Origin: an uncultured Dysosmobacter sp.
Lineage (GTDB): Bacteria; Bacillota; Clostridia; Oscillospirales; Oscillospiraceae
Length of the DNA: 26,071 bases
Assembly (NCBI GenBank): GCA_934597465.1
Contig: CAKTSC010000002.1
Span: forward strand, 1 to 26,071
Direction: 5' to 3'
Shown: positions 1 to 8,333 of the stretch, piece after piece
Numbering within the stretch: the stretch's first letter is position 1
How the letters are laid out: the number at the start of each line of letters is the position of its first letter
Notes under the pieces: model-generated
Database searches by the model: none
Seen by the model: the letters and a program-made list of their open reading frames with translations, nothing else
What the model was told of the DNA's origin: nothing
Position numbers and translations under genes: made by a program

Positions 1-969
1 GCCGGCGCCGCCATCATGGACCTGGTGCGCCGGGACGTCCGGCCCCGGAACATCGTGACCCTGCGCTCCCTCCGCAATGCCATCACCGTGGACATGGCCC
101 TGGGCTGCTCCACCAACAGCGCCCTGCACCTGCCCGCCATCGCCCACGAGGCGAGGATCTCCCTGGACCTGAAGCTCTTCAATGAGATCAGCGAGAAGAC
201 CCCCAACCTCTGCCACCTGGCCCCCGCCGGGGAGCACTTCATGGAGGAGCTGGACGCCGCCGGCGGCGTCAGCGCCGTGATGAAGGAACTCGCCGACGCC
301 GGATACCTGGACACCGATGTCCCCACCGTCACCGGCAAGACCCTGGGGGAGAACATCGCCCACGCGGAGAACCGGGACCCGGTGATCATCCGGCCCCTCT
401 CGGACCCCTACTCCCCCACCGGCGGCCTGGCCTTCCTCTTCGGCAACATCGCCAAGAACGGCTGCGTGGTGAAGCGCAGCGCCGTGGCCCCGGAGATGCG
501 GGTCCACTCCTGCACCGCCCGGGTCTTTGACAGCGAGGACGCCGCCGTCCAGGCCATCTACGGCGGGGCCATCCACCCCGGCGACATCGTCGTCATCCGC
601 TACGAGGGCCCCAAGGGCGGTCCCGGCATGCGGGAGATGCTGGTGCCCACCTCGGCTCTCGTGGGCATGAAGCTGGACCGGGAGGTGGCCCTGATGACGG
701 ACGGCCGCTTCTCCGGCGCCTCCCGTGGCGCGGCCATCGGCCATGTCTCGCCGGAGGCCGCCGCCGGCGGCGAGATCGGTCTTCTGCGGGACGGCGACCG
801 CATCGACATCGACATGGATCATTACACCATCCACGCCCACGTCACGGAGGAGGAGTTCGCCCGCCGCCGGGCGGAGCAGGTGATGCCGGAGTCCTGGGTC
901 AAGGGCGGCTGGCTGGCCCGGTATCAGAAGCTGGTGAGCTCCGCCGACGAAGGCGCCATCCTGAAATGA
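1..969 (+). CDS. ilvD: Dihydroxy-acid dehydratase, C-terminal part (5' end outside window)
   Basis: IlvD dehydrates 2,3-dihydroxy-3-methylbutanoate or -pentanoate to the 2-keto acid in valine, isoleucine and pantothenate-precursor synthesis. It is a cytosolic Fe-S enzyme. The frame is open from base 1, so the true start lies upstream; about 318 residues are visible against roughly 550-560 for the family. Visible family signatures are a [17 protein letters not shown] block near the beginning and the C-terminal IlvD/EDD signature [14 protein letters not shown], followed by [11 protein letters not shown] and a G-x-I-x-LLRDGD segment. The reading frame is intact to the TGA at 967-969. The next gene, a dipeptidase, starts 39 bases later behind its own ribosome binding site, so the two may be co-transcribed. 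Phosphogluconate dehydratase (Edd) is the related alternative, but the GCSTN and [11 protein letters not shown] blocks fit IlvD better. Confidence 0.93.
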   Translation, partial: AGAAIMDLVRRDVRPRNIVTLRSLRNAITVDMALGCSTNSALHLPAIAHEARISLDLKLFNEISEKTPNLCHLAPAGEHFMEELDAAGGVSAVMKELADAGYLDTDVPTVTGKTLGENIAHAENRDPVIIRPLSDPYSPTGGLAFLFGNIAKNGCVVKRSAVAPEMRVHSCTARVFDSEDAAVQAIYGGAIHPGDIVVIRYEGPKGGPGMREMLVPTSALVGMKLDREVALMTDGRFSGASRGAAIGHVSPEAAAGGEIGLLRDGDRIDIDMDHYTIHAHVTEEEFARRRAEQVMPESWVKGGWLARYQKLVSSADEGAILK

Positions 970-1007
970 CCGGGGACAACCCCGAAAACGGTAAGGGAGG
1001 TCACACT

Positions 1008-2435
1008 ATGTACACGGAAGACAGAAATCTGCATTATTTCCGGGAGATCAGCCGCATCCCCCGCAAGTCCTTCCACGAGAAGGCGGTGGTGGACTACATC
1101 CAGCGCTTCGCCGAGGAGCGGGGCCTGCGCTTCCAGCGGGATACGCTGCACAACCTCATCCTCTGGGCCCCCGCCACGCCCGGCCGGGAGGGCGAAGCCC
1201 CCCTGATGCTCCAGGCCCACACCGACATGGTCTGCGCCAAGGAGCCCTGGAGCACCCACGACTTCCTGAAAGATCCCATCGAACTCGTGGAGGAGAACGG
1301 CTGGCTCCACGCCAACGGCACCACTTTGGGCGCCGATGACGGCGCGGGCGTCGCCAACATCCTGGCCATCCTGGATGAGCCGGAGCTCTCCCACCCGCCG
1401 CTGGAGTGCGTCTTCACCGTCCAGGAGGAGGACGGTATGGGCGGAGCCAAGGGCCTGGACTGCTCGCTGCTGCAAAGCCGCCGGATGATCGGTCTGGACG
1501 GCATCCAGGAGGGCACCACCATCTACTCCGCCTCCGCCGTCCGTGGCTGCCGCTTCCGCGCCAGCTTCCCGGCGGACAATACCTCCGGCGGCCAGGGCTA
1601 CCGGCTGACGGTCTCCGGCCTCACCTCCGGCCACGGGGCTCTGATGATCGGCTCCGGCCGGGCCAACGCCATCAAGCTCACCGCCCAGCTGCTGCGGCGG
1701 CTCTGCCGGGGCGGGGACATCCGCCTCAGCACCATGGAGGGCGGCGGCCTCATCCACGTGATCCCCCGGGAGTGCAGCGCCGTCTTCGTCACGAACCGCA
1801 GCCGGAAAGACCTGGACGCCGCCCTGAACGCCCTCATTCCCCAGCTCCGCCTAGAGTACGCCGAAACCGACCCGGACATGGACATCCGCCTGGAGGCGGT
1901 GGAAGCCCCGGCCTTCCGGATGACGGAGCGGGACAGCAGCCGCCTGGCATCCTTCCTCTACCTCCTGCCGGTGGGGGCCCTGCGGCGGGATCCCAACGCC
2001 CTGGAGCAGATGCAGGGCTCTTTCAACCTCTCCATCCTCCACCTGGCGAACGGCCAGCTGGAGAGCGACCTGGTCTGCCGCTCCAACTACCCCGTGGCCA
2101 TCGGGGAGCTGCAGGAGCTGGCCGCCAGCTACGCCGAGACCTTCGGCATCTCCTGTGGCAAGACTCTGGACTACGCGGGCTACCACATCCCCACCGACGC
2201 CCCCCTGATCCGGCTCTGGGCCCAGGTCTGGCAGGAGCAGACCGGCGGGGAGCTGGGGCTCACCTTCATGCACTCCGCCCTGGACGCTGGAACCCTCTGC
2301 GAGGCCCTGGACATCCGGGACATGATCGTGATGATGCCCACCACCCTGGAAGTCCACACCCCCCGGGAGCGCATGGATCTCGTCTCCTTCCGCCGCACCT
2401 ACCGCTGCCTCCGCGAGATCGTCTCCCGGGCGTGA
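1008..2435 (+). CDS. pepD: Aminoacyl-histidine dipeptidase, PepD-type M20 metallopeptidase
   Basis: This cytosolic di-zinc dipeptidase cleaves Xaa-His (carnosine-like) and other dipeptides. From the ATG at 1008 it is 475 residues, close to E. coli PepD (about 485). The ATG at 966 is less likely because the AGGGAGG at 994-1000 sits correctly before 1008. Metal and catalytic residues are visible in family order: QAHTDM (H71, D73), LGADDGAG (D110/D111), VQEEDGMGG (E140 catalytic, E141 metal), and near the C-terminus MHSALDAG (H422) and EVHTPRERM (H450). The segment between them fits the lid/dimerisation domain of M20 enzymes. It lies 39 bases after ilvD on the same strand and is followed by a strong hairpin. 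A role in peptide-derived amino acid supply fits the nearby symporters. The broader label 'beta-Ala-His dipeptidase' is equivalent. Confidence 0.93.
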   Translation: MYTEDRNLHYFREISRIPRKSFHEKAVVDYIQRFAEERGLRFQRDTLHNLILWAPATPGREGEAPLMLQAHTDMVCAKEPWSTHDFLKDPIELVEENGWLHANGTTLGADDGAGVANILAILDEPELSHPPLECVFTVQEEDGMGGAKGLDCSLLQSRRMIGLDGIQEGTTIYSASAVRGCRFRASFPADNTSGGQGYRLTVSGLTSGHGALMIGSGRANAIKLTAQLLRRLCRGGDIRLSTMEGGGLIHVIPRECSAVFVTNRSRKDLDAALNALIPQLRLEYAETDPDMDIRLEAVEAPAFRMTERDSSRLASFLYLLPVGALRRDPNALEQMQGSFNLSILHLANGQLESDLVCRSNYPVAIGELQELAASYAETFGISCGKTLDYAGYHIPTDAPLIRLWAQVWQEQTGGELGLTFMHSALDAGTLCEALDIRDMIVMMPTTLEVHTPRERMDLVSFRRTYRCLREIVSRA

Positions 2436-2486
2436 GCTCTTTTGATCCACCCAGTCCACCCGATCCCTCCCTTTCCCTCCCAACCG

Positions 2487-2520
2487 CCGAAGGCGGCTCC
2501 CCACCAGGAGCCGCCTTCGG
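2487..2520 (+). terminator. GC-rich hairpin after pepD
   Basis: A perfect 14-bp stem (2487-2500 with 2507-2520) and a 6-base loop lie 51 bases after the pepD stop. No U-run follows, so it may act as a weak or factor-assisted terminator, or as a 3'-end stabiliser. Confidence 0.6.
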
Positions 2521-2608
2521 CCATTCCAGATAAAAACGGAAAGCCCCCGCGCCAAACGCGGAAACCCACAGCAGACACGGGAGCCCTCACGGAGCGCGAA
2601 AAAACGCC

Positions 2609-2649
2609 AAACGGGAAGCCCCCGGCCACTGGCCGGGGGCTTCCCGTTT
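2609..2649 (-). terminator. Rho-independent terminator of gltS paralog 1
   Basis: A perfect 19-bp stem (2609-2627 with 2631-2649) has a 3-base loop. Read on the minus strand it begins 21 bases past the symporter stop and is followed closely by GGCGTTTTTT, the expected U-run. Its core is nearly the same as the terminator of the second symporter at 6550-6584. Confidence 0.85.
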
Positions 2650-2670
2650 CTTGCGCAGGGAGAGAAGGGC

Positions 2671-4134
2671 TCACTCGTTCACGGGTTCGCCGTTGCGCTG
2701 ATAGCACTTGCCGTCCCGGTACTTCTCGCCCTTGGACATGCTGTACGTCTTCTTCGTCCAGCAGCCCACGATCCACATAAAGGCCAGGTGAGTCACCGCG
2801 ATCAGCGCCATCGTGACCGCCAGGGAACCCTTGCTCACCGCCCCGGCGCCCGCGGAGAAAATGGCGGGGACAATGATGAGGCAGGCGGGCAGATTCACCG
2901 CGTTGGAGGGCCCCAGCTCCGCGGCCGTGGTAGTCTCGTTGTTGGGATCCACGATGCGCACCAGGGAGAGGCCCGTGGCGTTGGTGCCGGTGGCCGTGCC
3001 GAACTCGGCCAGCGTCCGCTCAAAGTCGTTCCGGCCGCCGAAGCGTGCCCCGAAGTAGCGCATGAGCAGCCAGGTCACCAGCGCGCCCGCCACGCAGACC
3101 ACCAGCATGGGCAGCATCCACTTGGACACCGTAGCGAGGTTCAGGGACAGGAAGGTGGACATTACCATCAGGTCGGTGGCCGCATTGGTGATGCGGTTCT
3201 GGGTACCGCGGTCAAGGTACCGGTCCAGCCCCAGCTTATAAACGATGGCCCGGATGATGTACGCCGCGATCATACCGTTGAAGAACAGCATGCCCGCTAT
3301 CGTGGAGGAAAGCGTCTTGCTGCCCACGAGCTCGCCTACCCAAGTCCAGATATTGCCGATGATGTGGCCGCCCATCCAGGAAAGGCCCACCAGGGCAATG
3401 TGGAAGGTCATGGTATCCAGGTTGCCGCCGTAGGTGGTCAGCTTGCCGTAGCTCTCCTGCTCCTCCGGCTCGTAGAAGCCCCGCATCAGGCTCTCGGACA
3501 TCTTGGTCTTGGAGACCGCGATGCCGTTCCGCATGCCCTTCCGGGCGAAGGGGACGCCGAAGATATAGGACACCACAAAGCCCACCGCCGCGAAGAAGAT
3601 GCCTACCTGCACGTAGTGCTCCCAGCCGTAGTTCTCCATCACCGCGCCGAAGTTGGCCGCCTGGCCCGGGCCCTGGGCAAAGCCGAAGCCCAGCGCCGCA
3701 CCGTAGATGGGATCCATCCCGGCGCCCTTGCCCAGCACCTCAATGATCCCCATGGCCAGCAGCACCTGCACCGCGTAGAGCACGGCGAACATCGCGCCCA
3801 TGCCCACGATGCCGGAAAACTGGGAGTCCCCCATCCGCTGGCGCATCCCCTTGATGCCCCCGGCATAGAGCTTGGTCTCCCCCTCCTTCTTCGGCAGCTT
3901 CGCGGTCAGACCCATGTTGATGAACAGGAAGGTATACATATGCGTGGAGATGGGGCTGAAATCCGCCCCCGTCACTCTCCAAAGGCCGCAGGTATTCATC
4001 AGGATGCACCCGATGATGCCTCCGATAATGGCCGACGGGATCACCATGCGTCCCAGGGGCTTGATCACCGCCCGCAGGATCGCCGCCAGCAGGAACATGA
4101 TCCCGCACCAGGCAACTGCATTCATGACTGTCAT
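2671..4134 (-). CDS. Sodium/glutamate symporter family protein (ESS family), paralog 1
   Basis: This is a predicted sodium-coupled uptake carrier for glutamate or a related acid in the cytoplasmic membrane. It has 487 residues, longer than E. coli GltS (about 400) but similar to clostridial members. The ATG at 4134 follows AAAGGAGAGAG at good spacing. Family-like blocks are FGFAQGPGQAANFG in the first half and TATGTNATGLSLVRIVDPN followed by AAELGPSNAVNLPA in the second, each next to hydrophobic helices. The C-terminus is a short charged tail (GEKYRDGKCYQRNGEPVNE). A close paralog lies at 6609-8057, with the same start (MTVM-x-A-x-AWCGI) and an identical 20-residue tail. A promoter with 17-bp spacing (4234-4262) precedes it. 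The LysR gene upstream is on the same strand. The substrate is inferred only from the family; another dicarboxylate or amino acid is possible. Confidence 0.88.
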   Translation of the reverse strand: MTVMNAVAWCGIMFLLAAILRAVIKPLGRMVIPSAIIGGIIGCILMNTCGLWRVTGADFSPISTHMYTFLFINMGLTAKLPKKEGETKLYAGGIKGMRQRMGDSQFSGIVGMGAMFAVLYAVQVLLAMGIIEVLGKGAGMDPIYGAALGFGFAQGPGQAANFGAVMENYGWEHYVQVGIFFAAVGFVVSYIFGVPFARKGMRNGIAVSKTKMSESLMRGFYEPEEQESYGKLTTYGGNLDTMTFHIALVGLSWMGGHIIGNIWTWVGELVGSKTLSSTIAGMLFFNGMIAAYIIRAIVYKLGLDRYLDRGTQNRITNAATDLMVMSTFLSLNLATVSKWMLPMLVVCVAGALVTWLLMRYFGARFGGRNDFERTLAEFGTATGTNATGLSLVRIVDPNNETTTAAELGPSNAVNLPACLIIVPAIFSAGAGAVSKGSLAVTMALIAVTHLAFMWIVGCWTKKTYSMSKGEKYRDGKCYQRNGEPVNE

Positions 4135-4233
4135 TGCTCAACTCTCTCCTTTTCCTGAAAATGTTCTGATTCTGTCCGAAATCGTTGAGATAGAAGTTCC
4201 CCGGACGGGAGAGCGTCTTCCTCTCCTATTTCG

Positions 4234-4262
4234 ATTCTATCAGGCCATTTCCCGGAAGCCAA
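4234..4262 (-). promoter_or_regulatory. Predicted sigma-A promoter of gltS paralog 1
   Basis: On the minus strand, TTGGCT (4262-4257) and TAGAAT (4239-4234) are separated by 17 bp, about 100 bases upstream of the symporter start. This allows expression independent of the upstream LysR gene. Confidence 0.55.
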
Positions 4263-4339
4263 TGGCAGCCTTGGCATATGCCCATTCCTTTTTCAGAATC
4301 CTGCACAAAGCCGTTTCTGTCTTCTCTCGGTTCCTTGTG

Positions 4340-5269
4340 CTACTTTTCGTACGCCTTCAGTAGCGCCCGGATGCAATCCTGAATGACCTGGTGGATCAGC
4401 AGATCCTTCTCGGTGTTCCGCTTCCAGATCAGGCCCACATGGCGCAGCGGCATGGACTCATCCGTCAGGAAGAACTGCAGCTTCTCGCTGGGGGCCTTCA
4501 CCACCATCTCCTTGTTCACAAAGCAGATGCCGAGCCCCTCCTCCGCAAAGCGCTTCGCCGCCTGGACGGAATCCTCAAACACGCGGATAAGCGGGCAGAT
4601 GTCATTGGCCCGGAAGAACGCCTGGCAGATGTCGTAGAGCCCGGTGCCCTCTCCGCTGAGGATCATGCTATGGCCGTTGAGGTACTTGGGATCCAGGTAG
4701 GGATAGGGGCTCTCCAGCATCTCCACCGCATGGCTGCAGATGGGATGATCCTTCCGGGCCCCGATCAGGATCCGCTCCACATAGAGCTCCTTGCACCGCA
4801 GGTTTTCCGGCAGGCTCCGCGACCGGCTCAGGGTCAGCATCGCAAAGTCGATGCTCCCCTCCGTCACGCCCCGGATGAGCTCCTCCTCCCGCAGGATCCG
4901 GATGGACACCTGGTAGTCGCCCTCCGTGCAGCTGAGCATATTGGGCGGGATGGTGATGGCGTTCCTCGTGTGCGCCAGACCGAAAACGATCCGCCTCCGG
5001 TTGGCCTCCTCCCGCAGGACGGCCATCTCCGCCAGTACCCGCTCCTCCGCCTCCACCGCCTCCCGGGCATAGCGCAGGTAGCAGGCGCCCTCCGGCGTGG
5101 GGGTCAGGCCGTTGGCCGTCCGCTCAAAGAGCTTGTAGCCCACCGTCTTCTCAATGGATGAGAGGATCTTGCTGAGGGAGGGCTGAGAGAGATAGAGCCG
5201 GTTGGCCGCCCGGGAAACGCTCCCCTCCTCCTGAAGGATCAGCAGATACCGCAGCTTCTCTACTTCCAC
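4340..5269 (-). CDS. LysR-family transcriptional regulator (GTG start)
   Basis: This is a predicted DNA-binding activator/repressor with an N-terminal winged helix-turn-helix (about residues 1-60) and a periplasmic-binding-protein-like effector domain behind it. The N-terminus has the LysR pattern LRYLLILQEEGSVSRAANRL, then LSQPSLSKILSSIE and ERTANGLTPTPEG. Its 309 residues match the family. The start codon is GTG at 5267-5269, preceded by AAGGGGAG at 7 bases. It is divergent from the hydrolase at 5475. The intergenic region holds three TTTGCG-type half-sites (5335-5365), one of which overlaps the -35 of this gene, so autoregulation and control of the hydrolase are likely. The downstream symporter gene is on the same strand with 205 bp between. 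The effector is unknown; a small acid or amino acid carried by the symporters is a reasonable guess. Confidence 0.93.
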   Translation of the reverse strand: MEVEKLRYLLILQEEGSVSRAANRLYLSQPSLSKILSSIEKTVGYKLFERTANGLTPTPEGACYLRYAREAVEAEERVLAEMAVLREEANRRRIVFGLAHTRNAITIPPNMLSCTEGDYQVSIRILREEELIRGVTEGSIDFAMLTLSRSRSLPENLRCKELYVERILIGARKDHPICSHAVEMLESPYPYLDPKYLNGHSMILSGEGTGLYDICQAFFRANDICPLIRVFEDSVQAAKRFAEEGLGICFVNKEMVVKAPSEKLQFFLTDESMPLRHVGLIWKRNTEKDLLIHQVIQDCIRALLKAYEK

Positions 5270-5311
5270 GAAAAATCTCCCCTTTCTTCAGCAGCTTCCG
5301 CCTTTGCTTTC

Positions 5312-5340
5312 AGTATAGTGGCATCCTCCCGGCGGCGCAA
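5312..5340 (-). promoter_or_regulatory. Predicted promoter of the LysR gene
   Basis: On the minus strand, TTGCGC (5340-5335) and TATACT (5317-5312) are separated by 17 bp. The -35 hexamer lies inside the first TTTGCGC half-site of the operator array, the arrangement expected for negative autoregulation. Confidence 0.55.
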
Positions 5341-5365
5341 ACCCTTTTTGCGCATATTCGCAAAA
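5335..5365. promoter_or_regulatory. LysR-type operator array, three half-sites
   Basis: GCGCAAA (5335-5341), TTTGCGC (5347-5353) and CGCAAAA (5359-5365) start exactly 12 bp apart. Sites 1-2 and 2-3 each form a perfect 7-bp dyad; the second is TTTTGCG-N6-CGCAAAA (5346-5365). Dyads of this T-N11-A size between a LysR gene and a divergent target are the classic LysR-regulator binding arrangement. Confidence 0.7.
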
Positions 5366-5474
5366 TGGAATGCCCTCATAGGGTTTTCCCCATTGTGTCC
5401 GCCCCTGAAAGCTGGTAGTGTTAAAGGTGAGATAGCAGTTCCCGCCCTTGAAAAACCGTCAGGAGGTGTTGCCC

Positions 5475-6425
5475 ATGCCAGTTGATCCTCAGGTCATTGC
5501 CCATTACGAAGCCAAACGGGCAGCGACCACCGCGACGAAGACCTTCGCCACCCTGGAGGAGGCCGTCGCGGCAGCCCGCGCCAACGCTGATGAACTCTAT
5601 AACGATGCCGCCCACGATCCCCCCGTCCACTCCGTGGAGGATCGCTCCGTCCCCTGCTTCTGGGGGCCGATGCCCATCCGGATCTACTCCCCCGGAAGCG
5701 AGGGCCCGTGCCCCATCCTCCTCTACTACCACGGCGGCGGCTTCATGATCCACAACATCGCCAGCCACGATTCCGTCTGCCGCAAGCTCGCCCTGGAGTG
5801 CCGGGCCGTCGTGGTCAGTGTGGGTTACCGCCGCACCCCCGAGGTGAAGGTCGGCGACTGCCTCACCGACTCCTACCTGGCGCTGGACTGGGCCTACGAC
5901 AACGCGGAGTCCTTCCGGGGCGACAAGACCCGCATCGCCGTTGCCGGGGACTCCGCCGGTTCCATGATCTCCGCCTCCGTGGCCCTCCTGGCCCGTGACC
6001 GCAAGGGCCCCAGGATCGGTCTGCAGATCCTGGCCTACGGCGCCGGCTGCGGCCTGACGGAGGAGGAATCCGCCTCCTTCCGGGAGCTGATCGACCACAA
6101 TTACGTGCTGAACCGCGGCTTCATGAATCTTGTCAACTCCGCCAAGGACGGCAGCGATCCCGGCGTGACCGACATCTACCTGAACCCCGGCCGCTGCGGC
6201 GACCTCTCCGGGATGCCGAAGACCTTCTCCCTGAACGCGGAGTACGATCCCCTCCGGGATGACGGCGAGGAGTATGCCCGCCGCCTGAAGGCCGCCGGGA
6301 ACGACGTGATCTCCTGGCGCGTCCCGGGCATGATGCACGGCTTCCTGCTGCTGTGGGATAAGTTCGATACCGCCAACTACGCCATCCAGGAGATCGGCCG
6401 GGTATTCCGGGAGACGTTCGGCTGA
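5475..6425 (+). CDS. Alpha/beta-hydrolase fold-3 esterase (hormone-sensitive lipase type)
   Basis: This is a predicted cytosolic serine esterase/lipase of 316 residues, within the usual 300-330. The HSL-family oxyanion motif HGGG (H86-G89, in YYHGGGF) precedes the nucleophile elbow GDSAG (S160). D258 (in EYDPLRDDG) and H288 (in MMHGF) complete the triad. No signal peptide is visible. The ATG at 5475 is chosen over 5448 because AGGAGG (5461-5466) sits 8 bases before it. The gene is divergent from a LysR regulator, with operator half-sites between; a weak candidate promoter (TTGTGT, 17 bp, TAGTGT, 5393-5421) lies just downstream of the operator. A hairpin follows the stop. The true ester substrate is unknown; its pairing with the regulator and flanking symporters suggests a small carboxylic or amino acid derivative, but that is inference. 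Confidence 0.9.
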   Translation: MPVDPQVIAHYEAKRAATTATKTFATLEEAVAAARANADELYNDAAHDPPVHSVEDRSVPCFWGPMPIRIYSPGSEGPCPILLYYHGGGFMIHNIASHDSVCRKLALECRAVVVSVGYRRTPEVKVGDCLTDSYLALDWAYDNAESFRGDKTRIAVAGDSAGSMISASVALLARDRKGPRIGLQILAYGAGCGLTEEESASFRELIDHNYVLNRGFMNLVNSAKDGSDPGVTDIYLNPGRCGDLSGMPKTFSLNAEYDPLRDDGEEYARRLKAAGNDVISWRVPGMMHGFLLLWDKFDTANYAIQEIGRVFRETFG

Positions 6426-6481
6426 TCCCGCGCCGGGCCGCTCCCCTTCCCGGGGAAAGCGGTCTTCCCCTGCTCTCCTCC

Positions 6482-6512
6482 TGCCGCCTCCGGCCATTGG
6501 CCGGGGGCGGCA
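6482..6512 (+). terminator. Hairpin terminator after the hydrolase
   Basis: A 14-bp stem with one G-T pair (6482-6495 with 6499-6512) and a 3-base loop is followed by CCTTTGCGG. It sits between the convergent hydrolase and symporter genes, with a second hairpin at 6550 serving the other strand. Confidence 0.6.
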
Positions 6513-6549
6513 CCTTTGCGGCGTGCAAAAGCGCCGCCTCCCCAGCGCG

Positions 6550-6584
6550 CGGGAAGCCCCCGGCCAATGGCCGGGGGCTTCCCG
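6550..6584 (-). terminator. Terminator of gltS paralog 2
   Basis: A perfect 16-bp stem (6550-6565 with 6569-6584) lies directly beyond the minus-strand symporter stop. Stem and flanks are nearly identical to those after paralog 1 at 2609-2649, so the terminator appears to have been duplicated with the gene. No clear U-run follows on the minus strand. Confidence 0.7.
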
Positions 6585-6608
6585 TTTCTTGCGCAAAGGG
6601 AGAGCGGT

Positions 6609-8057
6609 TCACTCGTTCACGGGTTCGCCGTTGCGCTGATAGCACTTGCCGTCCCGGTACTTCTCACCCTTCTTGATGTCGAAGGTCTTCTTGCCCCAGA
6701 CGCCGATGAGCTTCATGAAGATGAGGTAGCCCACGATGACGCCGATCATGCTCACCAGGAACACCGGCAGGCCCATCTCCCCGGCGGCGTAGGCGCAGAT
6801 GGCCGGGGCCACGATGTAGGAGGCGGGGACGTTGACGGCGTTGGCCGGGCCCAGCTCGGCGGCGGTGGTGGTGTCGTTGTTGGGATCCACGATGCGCACC
6901 AGCGCAAGGCCGGTGGCGTTGGTGCCGGTCACAGTGCCCCACTCGCCCAGCAGACGCTCAAAGTCGTTGCTGCCGCCGAACCGGGGCGCGAAGTACTTGA
7001 TGGTGACCCAGGTGACGATGGCCACCACCACGCAGCAGACCATGGTGGGGATAATCCACTTGCCCACCACCTGGAAGTTGATGGCCATGAAGGTGGCCAT
7101 GACCATCATGTCGGTGGCGGCGTTGGTGATGCGCTCCTGGGTGCCGCGATCCATGTACTTATGGAAGCCCAGCTTGCCCAGGGCCCAGCGGACGGCGTAG
7201 GCCACCAGCATGCCGTTGAAGAACAGCAGGGAGGAGAAGAGCTGGCCGAAGTAGCCGGGCACCAGCAGCCAGACCTTGCCCAGCAGCAGGCCGCCCACCC
7301 AGCAAAGGCCGATGAGGGCCAGGTGCAGGGTCATCACGTCCAGGCTGCCGCCGTAGGTGGTGACTTTTCCGTAGCTCTCCTGCTTCTCCGGGGGGAAGAA
7401 GCCCTTGGAGAGGTACTCGTTGGGCCGGGTCTTGGAGCAGGCGATGCCCTTCTGCATGCCCTTCTTGGCGAAGGGGACGCCGAAGAGGAAGGCCACGATA
7501 AAGCCCACCGCCGCGAAGAGCATGGCCACCTGGATGGCGTCAGGCCAGCCGGCGCCCTCAATGACGGTGCCGTAGGTCACAGCCTGGCCGGGGCCCTGGG
7601 CAAAGCCGAAGGGGATCAGCAGGCCGTAGACGGGGTTCATATCCCAGAGGCTGCCGATGGCCATCAGGATGGCGAAGGCGATCAGCGCCTGGAAGGAGTA
7701 GGCGATGGCCCAGTAGGAGCCCATGCCGAAGATGCCGGAGAACTGGCTGTTGGCCACCTTCTGCCGCAGGCCTTTCAGGCCGCCCCCGCTCTTGAGCTTG
7801 GGCTCGTCGCCCTTCTTGGCGCCCAGGGTCAGGCCCAGGTTGATGAACATGAAGGTGTAGAGCTGGCCGGAGATGGGGGTGAAGTCGCTGACCTCGCAGC
7901 CGTAGAGGCCGGTGGTGTTGACGAAGATGCAGCCCAGCAGACCGCCGATGAGGCAGCAGGGCACCAGCATATCGCCCAGGAATTTCACCTTTGCGCGGAG
8001 GAGGCACGCGATCAGAAAGAAGATCCCGCACCATGCGAATGCCGTCATAACTGTCAT
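6609..8057 (-). CDS. Sodium/glutamate symporter family protein (ESS family), paralog 2
   Basis: This is a predicted sodium-coupled symporter of 482 residues in the cytoplasmic membrane, paralogous to 2671-4134. The frame is open up to 8189, but the ATG at 8057 is preferred: AAAAGGAGAGAG lies just upstream, and the resulting N-terminus MTVMTAFAWCGIFFL matches paralog 1. Shared blocks are FGFAQGPGQAVTYG, TVTGTNATGLALVRIVDPN and AAELGPANAVNVPA. The tail is identical to paralog 1 over the last 20 residues, and the DNA there is also identical. Middle hydrophobic segments differ noticeably (for example around the WVGGLLLGKVW loop), so substrate or affinity may differ. It is convergent with the hydrolase. 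A TGTAAAAT extended -10-like sequence lies upstream on the minus strand, but no convincing -35 was seen. Confidence 0.88.
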   Translation of the reverse strand: MTVMTAFAWCGIFFLIACLLRAKVKFLGDMLVPCCLIGGLLGCIFVNTTGLYGCEVSDFTPISGQLYTFMFINLGLTLGAKKGDEPKLKSGGGLKGLRQKVANSQFSGIFGMGSYWAIAYSFQALIAFAILMAIGSLWDMNPVYGLLIPFGFAQGPGQAVTYGTVIEGAGWPDAIQVAMLFAAVGFIVAFLFGVPFAKKGMQKGIACSKTRPNEYLSKGFFPPEKQESYGKVTTYGGSLDVMTLHLALIGLCWVGGLLLGKVWLLVPGYFGQLFSSLLFFNGMLVAYAVRWALGKLGFHKYMDRGTQERITNAATDMMVMATFMAINFQVVGKWIIPTMVCCVVVAIVTWVTIKYFAPRFGGSNDFERLLGEWGTVTGTNATGLALVRIVDPNNDTTTAAELGPANAVNVPASYIVAPAICAYAAGEMGLPVFLVSMIGVIVGYLIFMKLIGVWGKKTFDIKKGEKYRDGKCYQRNGEPVNE

Positions 8058-8263
8058 AGTCTCTCTCCTTTTCTTTCTTTTTTCTCTTCTCTTTTCCGCA
8101 CGCCCCTGCGTGCGGGGACGGAAGACCCGCGGAGCACCGCTTCCCATCCGGTGTTCTTGTCTTACGACTCTCCGCTTGTCTTTCCACAAATTTTACAGAA
8201 GATCCCCTTCCGTTTCATTGACATTTATCAATTTTTGTACCCCGGGCACAAATTTGCGGAAAA

Positions 8264-8311
8264 CACGGCGGGGGAGGGGCGGCCCCGAAGGGATGCCCCT
8301 CCCCCGCCGTG
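8264..8311 (-). terminator. Terminator of the APC permease
   Basis: A perfect 17-bp stem (8264-8280 with 8295-8311) and a 14-base loop lie just downstream of the minus-strand permease stop. They are followed on the minus strand by a TTTT tract (GTGTTTTCC). Confidence 0.8.
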
Positions 8312-8333
8312 GAGGAGAGCAATGCGGAAATCG

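Noticed and set aside
966..1007. Upstream ATG extending the dipeptidase by 14 residues and overlapping ilvD
   Set aside because: The AGGGAGG sits before the ATG at 1008, and the extra residues do not resemble the start of PepD proteins.
2788..4158. A long plus-strand open frame over the first symporter
   Set aside because: It has the same His/Gly/Arg-rich antisense character; the minus-strand symporter has clear family motifs and a ribosome binding site.
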